Below are positions 1 through 12,356 of a stretch of DNA of 64,000 nt, one piece after another. Source of the DNA: Sporodiniella umbellata (Eukaryota; Mucoromycota; Mucoromycetes; Mucorales; Rhizopodaceae); the NCBI GenBank assembly GCA_025677835.1, contig JAIXMR010000059.1:92942-156941 (forward strand), in the 5' to 3' direction. Position 1 is the stretch's first letter. Each line of letters opens with the position of its first letter. The translations under genes were made by a program, and so were the position numbers. The notes under the pieces are model-generated. The model was not told the origin of the DNA. It saw only the letters and a program-made list of their open reading frames with translations, and did not search any database.

Positions 1-24
1 TATACAGCATAAATATTTTTTCAG

Positions 25-3000
25 CCGACAAATGCACAAAGAAGGTGTAGAAGCACTATACAAATGCTTGAAAGAACTGGACATTCAAGATTTTAAATTT
101 TCTTGTACACGGGAAGAGCTGGACAGAGAGTTTCAAGACGTTAGAAAGATGATTCAGTCTACAGAAATTGACACGATTGTCAAAACAAAGACCTGTAAGG
201 ACTCTAAGCTTAAGAGTATGATGGGAATATTGGAAGAGCTGTAAGTCTATTCTATTCTGTATAACATGTGCTTACTGTAGATGAATAGTTGTACAACGGC
301 CTATTGGTTAGGGAACCAGACAGAAATGTTCTACTTGGCTACAATTATCGTTCGCACTTCACTTGAACATGGTATGTCTCCTTCTTCAGGTGTAGGTTTG
401 GCCTACATGGGAATTGCTGCTGTTGATTTTTACAAATTGTTTGAATTTGGTGAAAAGCTTGGTATGGATGGCGTCATGATTTCAGAAAGATGCGGCAGTA
501 ATAGCGAAAAGGGCCGTACAAGCTTTCTATATGCTAGTTTCTTATTAGCATGGAAAAGCCATCAAAGGGAACAAGAACGGTGGTTTCGATCTGCATACCG
601 ACTCTCCTCTTCCTCGGGAGATCGAATCTATGCCGCTTTTTCACAAGTCAACATGGTCACGTCTATGTTTTTTACTGGAGAAAACCTTTCGAATGTATTG
701 GTTGAAGCTGAAACTTGCTACAAAGACATATACTCCTGGTCTTCGTCTACAGATAGCACCATATTAATTATGTCTGTTATTCGAACGATCAAAGCCCTAC
801 AAGGACACACCTTTAATCACTCTCCACAGCTTATTTTTAACGGAGACGATGGATTCAATGATGAGAACTTTGTTAGAGAAAGTTGCAAACCAAGCGAAAA
901 CCCATCTCTACCTATGAACTGGTATGATTCTTTCCGTATGCTCGCTTTGTTCATGTACGGTCATTACGAGTACGCAATATCCGTTGGGTACATGTGCACC
1001 CAGACTATTCATGACCACCCTGGACATAGAAATACCCGTATGGTACTCTATTTACATTCATTAGCTATTGTTGATAAGCTTCGCTCAGAAGATTCGGATA
1101 AAGAGAGTAGAGATATGTATATACAACGTATAAAAGAAAACCAAGAGCTTTTGAGTACTTGGGTAGATCACTCCTCCGTCAACTTCAAAATGTGGCATAC
1201 TTTAGTACAGGCTGAAGTATCCTCACTTGGAAAAAACAACTCTGAAACTATGGATTTATATGAAAAAGCAATAGACGAATCTAGAGAAGGAGGCTGGTTT
1301 TTGGAACTTTGTATATGCCATGAACTTGCAGGCTCATTCTATGCACGTTTGGGACTCAAAAACATAGCAAACGGCATCATAAAAAAAGCAATCAAACTAT
1401 ATATAAGTCATGGGTCTTATGGAAAAGTAAACCATCTATCGAACAAATTTAGTGAGCTGATTGGCAACCTGGACGATGTTCGAACAGATACTCAAGACGC
1501 AGGAGTTCAAACAGACCCTTTTCCATTCTTGGGTCCTCAAAACTCTTGGAGCACATCTTCTCTCGGTCCTAATGTCGTTATAAACGAACCCGTTACGTCT
1601 GAAGTTATACCTCCTGTTACCACTGAGCAAACTTTAATGACCCTTGATATAGTAAGTTTTGTCTACTTTGATTAAAGAATATACTAATCCTCCCCTCTCT
1701 CTCTCTCTCTCTCTCTTTTTTTTTTTTTATCTCTATAGCTGGATTTAGAGTCTATCCTTAAGAGCTCACAAGTGATTTCATCTGAAGTGAAATTCGATCT
1801 TCTATTGAAGGCTATGATGACTATTATACTGGAAAACTCTGGAGCTGAATGTGGCGCAATAATGGTCAAAGAAGACAAATATGGAATATATGCCTATGGT
1901 AGCCAGGAAGAGGGATCTATCACCTTTGAACCTCCACGACCAATCTCTGAAAAGGATAGTTTAATTTGTAGTCGTATTGTAAATCATACAATCAACACAA
2001 ATGAAAGTCTGTTCATACACAACATCGATCAAGATACACGGTTTGCATTGGGGCCTTGGTACGAAAATACTCGCAACAAATCAGTCATCTGTATGCCAAT
2101 CGTCTATAAGGCCACAATGGTTGGCTGTTTGTTTATTGAAGGCCCAGCAGGAATATTTACGCAGCGTCACATTACAGTTCTAAGTTTGTTGTGTCAGCAA
2201 ATGGGTATTTCTATATCAAACGCGTTCCTATTCAAATCTGTTCAGCGCGTCACTATGGCAAATATGCGCATGATTGAAATGCAAAAGAAGGCATTAGAGG
2301 ATTCACGTAAGAGCAAAGAAGCTGCCGTACGAGCTACACGCCTACGAGAAATATTCTTGGCCAACATGAGTCATGAAATCCGGACACCTTTCTCTGGATT
2401 TTATGGTATGATTTCGCTTTTGGCTGATACGCAACTGGACAATGAGCAAATGGACTTGGTCAAAACAGCCAAGGAGTCTTGTGAAATTCTTTTACAGATC
2501 ATCGATGATTTGCTGAATTTCTCAAAGCTCCAAGCAGGTAAAGTTTCATTGGATATATCCCCTATCGTGGTAGAAGACATTATGGCAGACGTCGTGGAAA
2601 TGCTAATTGCTATGGCTATTCAGAGAGGTATCAACGTAACCTACGCCGTATCGGATGATGTACCTTCCATAGTGTTGCTTGATGGAAATCGACTTAGACA
2701 GTAAGGTCCCTTTTAATAAGTTTTTTTTTTAAAAAAAAAGTCTAAAATAGTTTATTAGAATTCTTATTAATTTGTTGGGCAATGCAATCAAGTTTACGCA
2801 TGACGGAGAAGTATGTATAAACTGCTCATTAGATAAAAGTAGAAAAGAATCAGATAGCCAAGTATCACTTTTGTTTGAAGTGACAGATACTGGCATAGGT
2901 ATCAGTAATGAGCAGCGAAAGGTTCTTTTTGAGCCGTTCTCCCAAGTCGATGGAAGCACAACACGTAAATATGGTGGTACTGGTCTTGGTTTATCTATAT

Positions 3001-4034
3001 GTTTGCAACTAGTTGAGCTTATGGGAGGTGCAATTGACGTAAAAAGCGTTCCAAACGAAGGCTCAAACTTCTATTTCAGTATCCGCGTCTCACATCCCAA
3101 GTCTGATACCCAAAGCTTGAACCAAGATATTCAGGAACAAACAAATTTGCTTGGAGTTATGACTTCATACAAGGTTCTAGTGATAAGTAGCTATAAAGCA
3201 ACTGTTGAAATGGTTCGACGCTTCCTACCTGGGATATACGTAGATGGAGTAGACCAAGTGGAAAAAGTGGAGCAACTCATAAAGAAAGTTAAATACGATG
3301 TAATTATCGTGGGACTGACCATGAGTCTTGACGATCAAAACATTCATTTGTCTTGGCTTGTAAATATCAATCAGTCCATCAAAGATACTCTGGTGGTAGT
3401 GATGAACTATCCTGCTGGGAGAGTAACGCTTAAAAACAAATGGATAGTGGACCCCACTCCCAGTCAGCCGCTGGCTTGTAAACTTGTAAGAATGGCAGTC
3501 CCTATTCGACGTATGAAACTCTTGAAAACTATCAATGAAGCCATAAATCCTCCAGCTACAAGTAACAACATTACCAAACCAAAAAAAGCACCCAACTCTT
3601 TAGTTACGGATGAAGAGCGTGAGATGTACAGTCAAATGCATATCCTAATCGCAGAGGATAATCCTGTGGCCCAGAAACTTCTATTAAAGCAGTTGACTCG
3701 CTTAGGGTTTAATGTAGAATGCGCCAATAATGGATTGGAAGCCATTGAAATCTGGACAAGTAGACCAAACGGTCACTTTGCTATGGCTTTCTTTGATCAT
3801 CATATGCCCAAGTGTGATGGAGTAGCAGCTACAAAAAGTATAAGAGAAACCGAAAACGCAGAGGATAGACCAATAAGACTTTCAATCGTTGCTCTTACAG
3901 CCGATGTACAAGAGAGCGCACAACAGACATGCATTGGTGCTGGGATGGATGGCTACCTAACAAAACCTCTAAATCAAAAAGTCTTAGTAGAATCGCTGAG
4001 ACAATACTGTTTATCTGACACTTTTTTTGCTTAG
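25..4034 (+). CDS. hybrid histidine kinase, 5' part outside the window (GAF-HisKA-HATPase-receiver)
   Basis: This is a cytosolic-type two-component sensor that autophosphorylates on His and passes the phosphate to its own receiver domain, normally feeding a phosphorelay to MAPK signalling. Exons are 25-240, 289-1651, 1739-2700 and 2759-4034; bases 1-24 are the end of an intron (tttttcag), so the N-terminal half lies upstream. In order I see an alpha-helical region typical of kinase/AAA-linked fungal sensors, a GAF domain (about 1790-2230), the H-box NMSHEIRTP (His codon about 2372), HATPase boxes (INLLGNAIKFT, DTGIGIS, GGTGLGLSI) and a receiver (ILIAEDN, phospho-Asp in FFDHHMP about 3795, Lys in LTKPLN). 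No membrane segment is seen. It resembles the S. pombe Mak2/Mak3 type; that subgroup is an inference because the N-terminus is missing. A CT repeat followed by a T-tract fills the intron before 1739. Confidence 0.93.
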
Positions 4035-4864
4035 AGTCAACCAGAAAAAAAAAAAAAAAAAAATAGCTTGTAAATATTTGTAATTAATATGCATTATAAA
4101 AACAAAGAAAAAAAAACACTTCATATTGTACCATTTTATTAAAGCATTAATTGCTGTAGTGAATGCTGTTGCCAAATAAAAGGCATTTTTTTTGTAGCCG
4201 AGAAATCGCCAATACAAAGACTTTTTTTTTTTATATTTTTTTTGGTATGCTGTACTTCAGCTGTTGTGTAGCTAGATTTGCAAGTTAAAAAAATGGCTTA
4301 AAAAAGTAACGTAGAGAACAGATTTCGTAATTGCATCTATTGGCTTTCAGTTAGCCACCTACTCCATTTATAGTGAGATCGAACCACAGTTTACATCAAA
4401 ACATGTATCAGCTCATTGAAACTATATATAGCACTCTAAAAACTCAACAATACAATTTGTATTGCCTATCACTTCTACTGTTTATACAATATTATCACAA
4501 TTATTTATTTCTATACGCCGAAACTTATTCATGACACTTTTATTTGTAACTATTATTGCATTTGAAACATTGGGCTAAGGTGCTATTCGAGGAATCTCTA
4601 TCATAGATTTATTAGTTTGAATTTATCATATAAAAAAAAATAAACATACTCATTCAGCAAAAAGTCTAGACATAACATACTCATTACTCAATAAAATTCG
4701 GCCTTGTTGTGTTTGTAACCCAAATCCTGCAACTTATGATTTACTTTCACTTTGTACATAGTGACTGTTTAATTCTAATGTAGGAAAAAAAAAAAAAAAT
4801 TCTAATCCACCCCCGCCAGCAACCCCTCATTTTCTTTCTTTTAGCTATCATATAAATCAACAGA
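4035..4864. other. intergenic spacer with homopolymer runs
   Basis: No coding region is recognised. The spacer holds the 3' end of the kinase gene, A-runs near 4046-4063 and 4785-4799, and the upstream region of the uL6m gene, which has a pyrimidine-rich stretch just before its start codon. Confidence 0.6.
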
Positions 4865-5563
4865 ATGTCTTTGACAAGACTTTCATTTTCACAAAATTTA
4901 GTGCTTAGAAATGCACCAACAAAAAGGCTTTTTCACTCTTTTTCGCCTGTCTTGTCTCACATCGGACGCAAACCCATAGCATACGCTCAAGATATAACCA
5001 TTGAACATGACTTGACACCCATCCTTGATCCTCGCATTCCTTCGGAATTGAACAACACAATGTTGAACATCACAGGACCTCTAGGAAAGCAGCAATTGCC
5101 CATCAAGCCTTTTGTCAAACTTCAATTTACAGCAGCAACTAAAGATAGTCCCAACGCTGAAAACTTACTTGAAATCAGTGTAGAAGATAAAGAAATTAAA
5201 AAACAAAGATCGATGTGGGGTACCACACGCGCTCTCATTAACAATGCTATCATTGGTGTTTCTGATGGATATAAAGTACACTTACGTTTAGTTGGTGTTG
5301 GTTACAGAGGTGCATTAGAAAACAACAACAAAACGTTAGCCCTCAAACTTGGTTACTCCCATCCTGTTTTGATGGAAATCCCAGAAGGTCTTACTTGTGC
5401 GGTTCCTCAGCCTAACCGTGTCCTTGTAAGTGGCATTGACTTGCAACAAGTTACAGAATTTGCTGCAAAAATTCAACGCTGGAGAAAGCCTGAACCTTAT
5501 AACCAAAAGGGTATTTTTATAAACGACGAAACTATCAAAAAGAAGGAAGGAAAGAAGAAGTAA
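4865..5563 (+). CDS. MRPL6: mitochondrial large-subunit ribosomal protein uL6m
   Basis: Single-exon 232-residue protein of the bacterial L6 family, acting in the mitochondrial large ribosomal subunit near the factor-binding site. The N-terminus (about 35 residues, rich in Ser, Arg and Phe, few acidic residues) looks like a mitochondrial presequence. Two L6 repeats follow; the second has the family signature around GVGYRGALE and the C-terminal RKPEPYNQKGI block, followed by a Lys-rich tail. Length matches fungal MRPL6. An AATAAA-type signal lies near 5598. The gene converges on the METTL25-type gene, whose stop is only about 83 nt away on the other strand. Confidence 0.93.
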   Translation: MSLTRLSFSQNLVLRNAPTKRLFHSFSPVLSHIGRKPIAYAQDITIEHDLTPILDPRIPSELNNTMLNITGPLGKQQLPIKPFVKLQFTAATKDSPNAENLLEISVEDKEIKKQRSMWGTTRALINNAIIGVSDGYKVHLRLVGVGYRGALENNNKTLALKLGYSHPVLMEIPEGLTCAVPQPNRVLVSGIDLQQVTEFAAKIQRWRKPEPYNQKGIFINDETIKKKEGKKK

Positions 5564-5646
5564 AAATAATAATAACCAAAACAGTAAATTGTATAGAAAT
5601 AAAAGCATTGCTCGCAAAAAAAAAAAGTTTAGTTGTTTTTCTGTTT

Positions 5647-7145
5647 TTATTTTGAGGCAACGTAAACAATATTTCTAGGTGATTCTGCTAAAGTAAAAAG
5701 TGGATAAGACTGCACACTACTATGCTCCGTAAACTGGGTAGACTCTTCAAGATAAAGCCACCTGTCTACTAGGATTATGCTTTCAACAATTGGTGCAAGA
5801 AGACCTCGCAAAGTCCAAAGCACGACAAAGTGTTTGTCATATTGGTTTTCCTTTGCCTTCAAAAGGTGCTCCTTTGCTTCTTGCTCAGTGATTGTGTCTA
5901 AAGGCAGTTTTAGCTTTTTCAATGACGCTGCTACAAAAGAGTGAAACTCTTTGTTTTGCTTAATTCTCCCAAGGCTAGGTGGATCGTTAATATCTGAGAG
6001 ACCTCTTTCCACCAACATTTCCTAATATTGTTTTAAGTTTCAGTTTTTTTTTTTTTTTTTTTTTTGTAAGAGGAGAAAGAAAACATAACATACCTGAAGC
6101 AAACCTCGGAAAAAATAGTTATCGAAAGCTTTTATACACTGCTCCCCTTCATGCAACCAATGAGAGGGTGAATGACAAGAAAGCACGCGCGCTGTGGATT
6201 TTAGTGTCATTTGCTTTTCTATTAACGTCTGACTCATTGGAAACCCAGAGGGTGTTAACGCGTTGTAACAACATCCAACATTAACCATACATCCAATACG
6301 CTCGCTTTCAGTAAACAAACGAAAAATAAACGGCGATAGGTCACCGCAAGTATGTAACCCTGTCACTAGCCACTGTTGGTTGTCATCTTCACTCACACTT
6401 GCAAGAACCTGCGGTAAGTTTTCAGCTGTAACCTTTTCTGTTACGTGTTTTAAGTTCACTATTTGCTCCTTGTCCTTAGTTTCCTTTTTTGCTTTTTCAT
6501 CAAAACGAAGCGCGCCTTTAGTTTGGACCTCTGACATATCGACAGCAACTACTTTCATATTATGGTCGTATGCTAAAGCCCGAGAAAGGTATCCTTGACC
6601 AGCTCCAAGATCGATTACTGAAGTAATACCTCTTGAACTTGCTACCTGTTTTATCAATTGGCTCATCCATTTTACCTCATGAACTTTTTTATCACTCATT
6701 CCTCCAAGTATATATTTGCTAACATCCTCTGTTTTTCTTTCTTTGCTTACACTTCTGGGTAAGGCTAAATCTCTTGCTTTTTCCAAGTATTGTCTCAGAG
6801 AATCGGGCCAAATAGACTATAATAGTAGGGTTTTAAAAACAGACAATAAGACGCAGTGAAAAGAGATTAAGATTGACATTGATTTACGTAATCGCTTGTT
6901 TCTGAGGTAAGATCTAATATTGCAAAAACCCAATTGTCACCTGCCTCTTCCATTTTGGATGTAATGGCATCTCTCCAGGAAATATCAAAATTCTCCCAAA
7001 GTCGATGCGTAAAGACATTGAAAGGTAAAAGGTGAATAAGCCAATAGTTTTCTTCAAAGAATTTTAAAAGATCCTCCAAATACTCTTTTACTGACTTGTC
7101 TTTATGACTTTGGGGTAGTTGAATGTATCGATTTGGTAAACTCAT
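5647..7145 (-). CDS. METTL25/RRNAD1-type SAM-dependent methyltransferase
   Basis: Exons 7145-6888, 6816-6094 and 6021-5647 encode 451 residues. After a helical N-terminus and the family block SIWPDSLRQYL, there is a Rossmann SAM-binding motif (VIDLGAGQGYLSRALA) and the family-specific stretches LHTCGDLS and NVGCCYNALT. This fungal/animal family is poorly characterised; a METTL25 substrate should not be assumed here. I chose the ATG at 7145; an upstream in-frame GTG at 7154 is less likely. The stop codon of the MIOX gene lies only 28 nt upstream on the same strand, and that gap contains a good 3' splice site (aaatttcag). An upstream non-coding exon is therefore possible. Confidence 0.9.
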
Positions 7146-7173
7146 AAAAAGCACTGAAATTTTTTTTTTGAAG

Positions 7174-8096
7174 TTACCACTTAATTTTATTAGGGAAAAA
7201 TTCGTTAATTAGGTCTAAATAAAAGGGTTTTAACGCTTCCACATCAGGCTTATCCTCTGCTTTTGAATAAAGGTCGTACTGGTTAAAGACCTTTACCCAT
7301 TTCATCATTTCTATATCGCTACTATTTAGAAGCCAAGAATATTGTCCAGCGTTGTGACACGAGTAAAACGAATGAAAGCGAATAATAAAAGCAGCTTCAG
7401 CAGGCAAATAATCCTTGACCACATGATAGAGATATTCATCGTGTCCATAGCTCATATGTACATTATGCAAGCCGCAATGGGGAGAATAAATGCCATACTG
7501 AGAAGAGTAAACAGTGTTGACAGAATCAGGGTTATTATCAAAATATTTTGAATACACTATCTCTTGAGAAAATTGACAGCCAACAGGAAACGTATCGCCC
7601 ACCACCTTGTTCAAGTGTCTTAGTACCATATATAGGTAACAAAACATATCAAAACAATACTTACAGTCCACTGAGGCTCTCCCAAAAAAAATAAATATTT
7701 GCCTAGATCGTGAATCAATGCAGTTAAAATCATCCACCGAGGCTGATTATCCCTTCGTGCAGCTTCGGCTGATTGAAGGGAATGCATGATCTGTGTCATC
7801 TGTGTGTCTGGGTCAGATTCGTCTACTAACGTATCTAACAGCTCCAAAGCTTCCCAGACTCCCATTTCACCGTGATCAAGACTCTCATACCTTTCTTTCT
7901 TACTCATAACATGCTTCATAGTTTGTTTTTCGTGGTTTTCTTTGTAAAACTGAGCCACAGTTGGCTGTTCTTTTTCGGCTAATTGGTAGTCACGAAAGTC
8001 GCCAGTTTCTTTGTTTGAGTTATTTTGTCCATATTTTTGCTTCACAAACGCCTCCCAGGCTTCAGTAACCTTGACTGCCTCGGATATATTTCTCAT
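7174..8096 (-). CDS. MIOX: myo-inositol oxygenase
   Basis: Di-iron oxygenase that cleaves myo-inositol to D-glucuronate, the first step of inositol catabolism, in the cytosol. Exons 8096-7665 and 7605-7174 (59-nt intron) give 287 residues, the normal length. The HD-type metal-ligand motifs are visible: MHSLQSAE, LIHDLGK, HNVHMSYGHDEYLYHV, FHSFYSCHNAG and YDLYSK. The C-terminus EFFPNKIKW is the family's typical end, so the stop at 7174 is secure. The junction restores GEPQWTVVGDTFPVGC across the intron, which supports the acceptor (aacaag). Confidence 0.95.
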
Positions 8097-10677
8097 TTAA
8101 AATGTCAAAGTGAAAATAAAACAAAAAAGAAGAAATGGAAAGAAAGAGTAGAAAAACAAAAACAATATTTAAAGGATCTTGGAATCGACATAGTGCCTTT
8201 ACGTTTTACTGAAGTACAAAGACATGTACTGCATATTCGGAACTACTGACTTTTCTTCTCTTCTTTTTTACACACACCATCGTTATTTATCAATTTTAAA
8301 AGTCTGCTGCGTCACTTAATGGTATATATACCATCATAGTATTGTGGTTTATCTTCTTTATTTGTCATTTTTATACAGTTCCTCGTTTTTTCTGTTCTCT
8401 CATTTTCTTTATAATAAAAAAACTAACTTTGCTGTATAAAGCGGGATTTCTGTTGAAAATAATCTATCAATCATACTAGCACTGGTGAGTTCAAATTCGT
8501 GTAGCATAAGTTTAACCTGTTGCTTGTGCTATTTGTACTTGATTCAAGACGATATTTTTAGAAAATTTATAAATCTTACTCTGCTGACTATAAAGCGTTT
8601 CCAAAATCGATGCCGCGTCTTACAATGTAACTTCCACATAGATATATGGTATCAATTTCAGAAATACGGTGACTTTCTGATTAAGAAAAAAAAAGCAAAC
8701 AGACCCAGCCAGGTGTCTGAAAAGCTTATAAATGTATATACAATTTATTTCGCTATATAGAAATGTAAGCGATCTCAAGAGAGAATAAAAGGCTTCAAAA
8801 TAAGCAGAAACAAAGCGCAATGAAGAAAATTACCAAGGAATAGCACTGTCTGGTTTTATAGAAATGTACCCAAGGCTATGTTGTAGTACAACTGTGTTTC
8901 AGACAATGAATGAATGTAAAAGCTAACGAAAATAAAGAAAAGGCATTAAAAAGACATAAAGAAAGACTTAAAAATCTTTATAGAATATATCGTTACCTCA
9001 ATCAATACAATTAAATAGGTACTACAATAAAAGATACAACTAAGCATGGTGCAGTATAAAACAAACAGAGTCTACGTTTGAACAGAGTAACAAAAGTATT
9101 TTAGCTGCTAGCCGTACTCCAGTATCGAACACTATACTGCTATATAGTGATATAAAAAAATACATATGCGGACAACTCCCCTAGTTGCTTTTTTTTTTTT
9201 TTTTTTTTTTTTTTTGGTGCAGTATTGGAGTAGAGTTGCACTAAGCGAACTGTATCTTGTAAATCTAGATGGAAGGGTTTATTTTCGCTTTTTTTTCTCA
9301 CATGTATCAGTGTGCAAACTGTTTATTTAGTAAATCTTTAGCCGGATAAACGAGTTTTTGCGTAGCAAGAAGTGTACATGGCAAGTAATTGCTTAAATCT
9401 GAAATGCCCTAGTACATATAAAAGGCAACTGTATGTGACCTATCAACTAAATACAGTACCGCTTAAACAAAAAGCAAAGTTTCAAAGTATAATGTGCTTC
9501 TTTTTAAGCTGTTTATGACAGTTTTTGCCCACTAAAAGCTGAGTATACGCTTTTCCTGAGAAAATAATATACCTTTATAATAGTTGACAAAAGCTTGCCT
9601 CTTCTCAAAAAGCAATCTTAGTTTTTTCATGTTGCTAAGAATAACAATTATATAGAAAGCGAAACTTTTTACAGATAGTAAGCTATACTCTGAGATAGGA
9701 ATAAAGGTTGTTAAACTGAAAGCTTCTACTGCTTACATATTCCGACTACTATTGTGCTTTCAAAAACAAGCTTTTGGGCTAGAAATTCTTTAATCATAAA
9801 AAAAAAAAGGCTGCAGTAAATTGAGGTGTCTGAAACCATCAAACTTTGAAACTTGGTGCAGTTCACTGTGTTACAAGAATATGGCTTAAACTTCTGTCTA
9901 CTCCAAGACACAATTAAAAGTAAAAGCTGTCATATGCAAATATGTCTCGGATGTAATACATTCTGAAAATTACTGTAAAGCAGAACTAATATCTTTTATC
10001 TTTTTTTCCATAAAAAAATACAGTCAAGTAAAAGACAAGGACAAAAAAAGTAGTATCTTTGAAAAGCTGAAAAAAAAAAGGGTTTTGGTTGTCCCAATGT
10101 TTTTTCTAAACCGTCAGGAGTAAAGGTGAGTTTTTTTCTGATAGATACAAATTGTTCCCTCTCCTCTTTTTGTTAAAAACGGAAATACACAAATAAACAA
10201 CAGGGGAGCTGATTTGATATTGCCCCTTCTTAATCGTTTGTGGAAGAGATAGGCCGCTGATGCTTCGTAATCTGAATTTGATTTACGCTTGTTTTTTCTG
10301 ACTTAAAGAAAAGACGGTAAGCAATCGCATATGTGAACCAGAAGCCAACAGTTTGCTGCTTGAAAAATAAGCTTTATATATGTGCAGTTACTAATAGTCA
10401 GAGATACAGCTAATATTACTTCTGTTATGTTCACATGAGAAGAACCCATTTAAAATTAATAAAAAAACGTGCAAAAGTGACACAAGAGCCATGCTTGCTA
10501 TTATTTATGTTTCCGCCTTTTTTAGTGATTTTCTGTTTACTTCTTCCTTTACTAATATACATATTCGACTTGCTCCTGTGATCGCATATGAAATAATTTA
10601 AAGGGATGCTAGAACTTGTTTGTTTCTAAAAAAAAAAAAAAACTATTTCTTTCACAAAAAAAAAAAAAAGGGGGAAA
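8097..10677. other. gene-poor 2.6-kb spacer
   Basis: I recognise no complete gene. It holds the upstream regions of MIOX and the Nvj2-like gene, an open stretch at 8100-8249 with no ATG (see findings), a 27-base T-run at 9189-9215, a short sequence shared with the spacer near 16.0 kb (9456-9489), and two A-runs immediately before 10678. Confidence 0.55.
9189..9215. repeat. poly-T tract (27 nt)
   Basis: Uninterrupted run of 27 T in non-coding sequence; exact length is prone to sequencing error. Confidence 0.85.
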
Positions 10678-12333
10678 ATGAGTCCTGCTTTTGTACTTGG
10701 CTATATTTTGGGTGGAATCACCTTTATACCTTTATTGGTTGCAATCGTATATATTATATCCTTCATATCAAAATCATTTAAAAAAATCAATTCTCGTCAT
10801 AAATACAACTTATATGAACAAGGCTTGGAGAATGACACCAACAGCATAAAACATCAATTACATAAAGCCGGCTGGCTTCAAGTGTACAAAAATAGCATTG
10901 GGAATAGCAACCCTACTCCAACAATTGGGGGTATTGTTGCATCTTACATATCAGGCAGCGACAACGGAAAAAACAACAATATATACTACTTGGTGCTAAA
11001 GTACAATACAATTTATTTATATGACTCTGAAAAGCAGCTGGATTGCAAGGAAGTTATTGTTTTAAATGACTACAAAGTTTCAATTTACCCACTTGGATTA
11101 CCGGATGCCGAGCTGTTTTGTAAAGCGCAACACATCAAACTGAAAAGCAAAACACAAACATACTATATCAACTGTAACCGCTGTATAGACAAGGAAGACT
11201 GGTACTTTATACTTATGCGCGCCTCTAAAGCACCCTTGCCTGGTATAGATAGTGAGCTAGATGCAACCCATTTTGAACAAGTCTCAATGAATCACCTAAT
11301 TAATATTGTGCACAGCAACGAATATCATTTTCAAACCCAATGGCTCAATGCACTCTTGGGCCGAGTCTTTCTCTCTATTTATAGAACCCAAAACACCAAA
11401 GACGCGTTATACAAAAAAATCGTTTCTAAATTGGACAAAATCAATGCCAAACGGCCGCAGTTTTTGGGTGAAATCACTGTGCGGTCCGTCGCACCTGGAA
11501 GATCCATTCCTCATTTTACTCAACCCAAGTTAATTGGAATCAGTCCCTCGGGTGATTTGTCGGCGGAGGCGAATTTGCATTATGACGGTTGCTTTCGTAT
11601 CGAAATCGAGACTGTTTTAGAGTGGAGATACTCAGATTTGCTTCCTCCTTTTACAATCAATATTGTTCTGGCTATTACTTTAGAGAAGCTCGAGGGAAAG
11701 ATTCTGGTAAAGCTCAAAGAGCATCCGACCAATCGTATCTGGTATGCGTTTGAAGAGAAACCGCTAATGAAGTGGAAAGTAGAGCCTGTGATTTGGGAGA
11801 AGCGAGTGGGATATTCGGTGGTTGTCAAAGCTATAGAGACCAAGCTTCAGGAGTTTATTACAGAAACTATGGTACTCCCAAATTTCGACGATATTGTCTT
11901 TTTTCCAACTGGGTCAGGTGGCATATTTCAAGAAAACGACCTTGTTACGGAAGCTGAGAGCAGTGAAAAAGAAAAGAATCAAGACGAGTACTTTTTAACG
12001 ACAGCAAAGTCACTGCCCGAATTGTTCCAGCAACGCGCCTTTTCAGAAACAGAGTCGTGCAATGTTTCCCTGTCCTCCGAAGATACTTCGATATTTTCTA
12101 CATCTCCTACAGTCTCACTGGATGAATCTTTTCAGGTGTTAGATCACAGCAACTCGTCTGATATGCTACTGAAAGAACACCCGCTCACTGAAAAAATACG
12201 ATTGAGAAAAACTAGCTCTCTTGCTTTGCTTAACCGGCATAAAACCTTAGCATCTACAGCTATCAACGTATCGCCCGCATTAGCATACAAAGAAAAAAAA
12301 GAAGTAGATCGTAAATCTATTAAATCGTTTTAA
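10678..12333 (+). CDS. NVJ2: Nvj2/TEX2-type SMP-domain lipid-transfer protein
   Basis: Single-exon protein of 551 residues. An N-terminal membrane segment (about residues 7-33) is followed by a basic stretch, a PH-like domain (about 75-190) and an SMP domain (about 205-405, from FEQVSMNHLI to VLPNFDD). The Ser-rich tail has no clear domain. This order is that of yeast Nvj2 and animal TEX2: ER-anchored tethers whose TULIP/SMP tunnel moves lipids at membrane contact sites. The start is just after two A-runs (ending aaagggggaaa). The 3' end faces the Atg27-like gene with only 23 nt between stop codons. Confidence 0.86.
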   Translation: MSPAFVLGYILGGITFIPLLVAIVYIISFISKSFKKINSRHKYNLYEQGLENDTNSIKHQLHKAGWLQVYKNSIGNSNPTPTIGGIVASYISGSDNGKNNNIYYLVLKYNTIYLYDSEKQLDCKEVIVLNDYKVSIYPLGLPDAELFCKAQHIKLKSKTQTYYINCNRCIDKEDWYFILMRASKAPLPGIDSELDATHFEQVSMNHLINIVHSNEYHFQTQWLNALLGRVFLSIYRTQNTKDALYKKIVSKLDKINAKRPQFLGEITVRSVAPGRSIPHFTQPKLIGISPSGDLSAEANLHYDGCFRIEIETVLEWRYSDLLPPFTINIVLAITLEKLEGKILVKLKEHPTNRIWYAFEEKPLMKWKVEPVIWEKRVGYSVVVKAIETKLQEFITETMVLPNFDDIVFFPTGSGGIFQENDLVTEAESSEKEKNQDEYFLTTAKSLPELFQQRAFSETESCNVSLSSEDTSIFSTSPTVSLDESFQVLDHSNSSDMLLKEHPLTEKIRLRKTSSLALLNRHKTLASTAINVSPALAYKEKKEVDRKSIKSF

Positions 12334-12356
12334 AAAATGTCTAATAAACCATCTCA

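Noticed and set aside
7146..7200. Fusion of MIOX and the METTL25-type protein by splicing
   Set aside because: Both available GT donors near the MIOX end, joined to the tttcag acceptor, put the METTL25-type sequence out of frame.
8485..8760. 91-codon + strand frame
   Set aside because: Composition follows the AT-rich spacer and no family features are seen.
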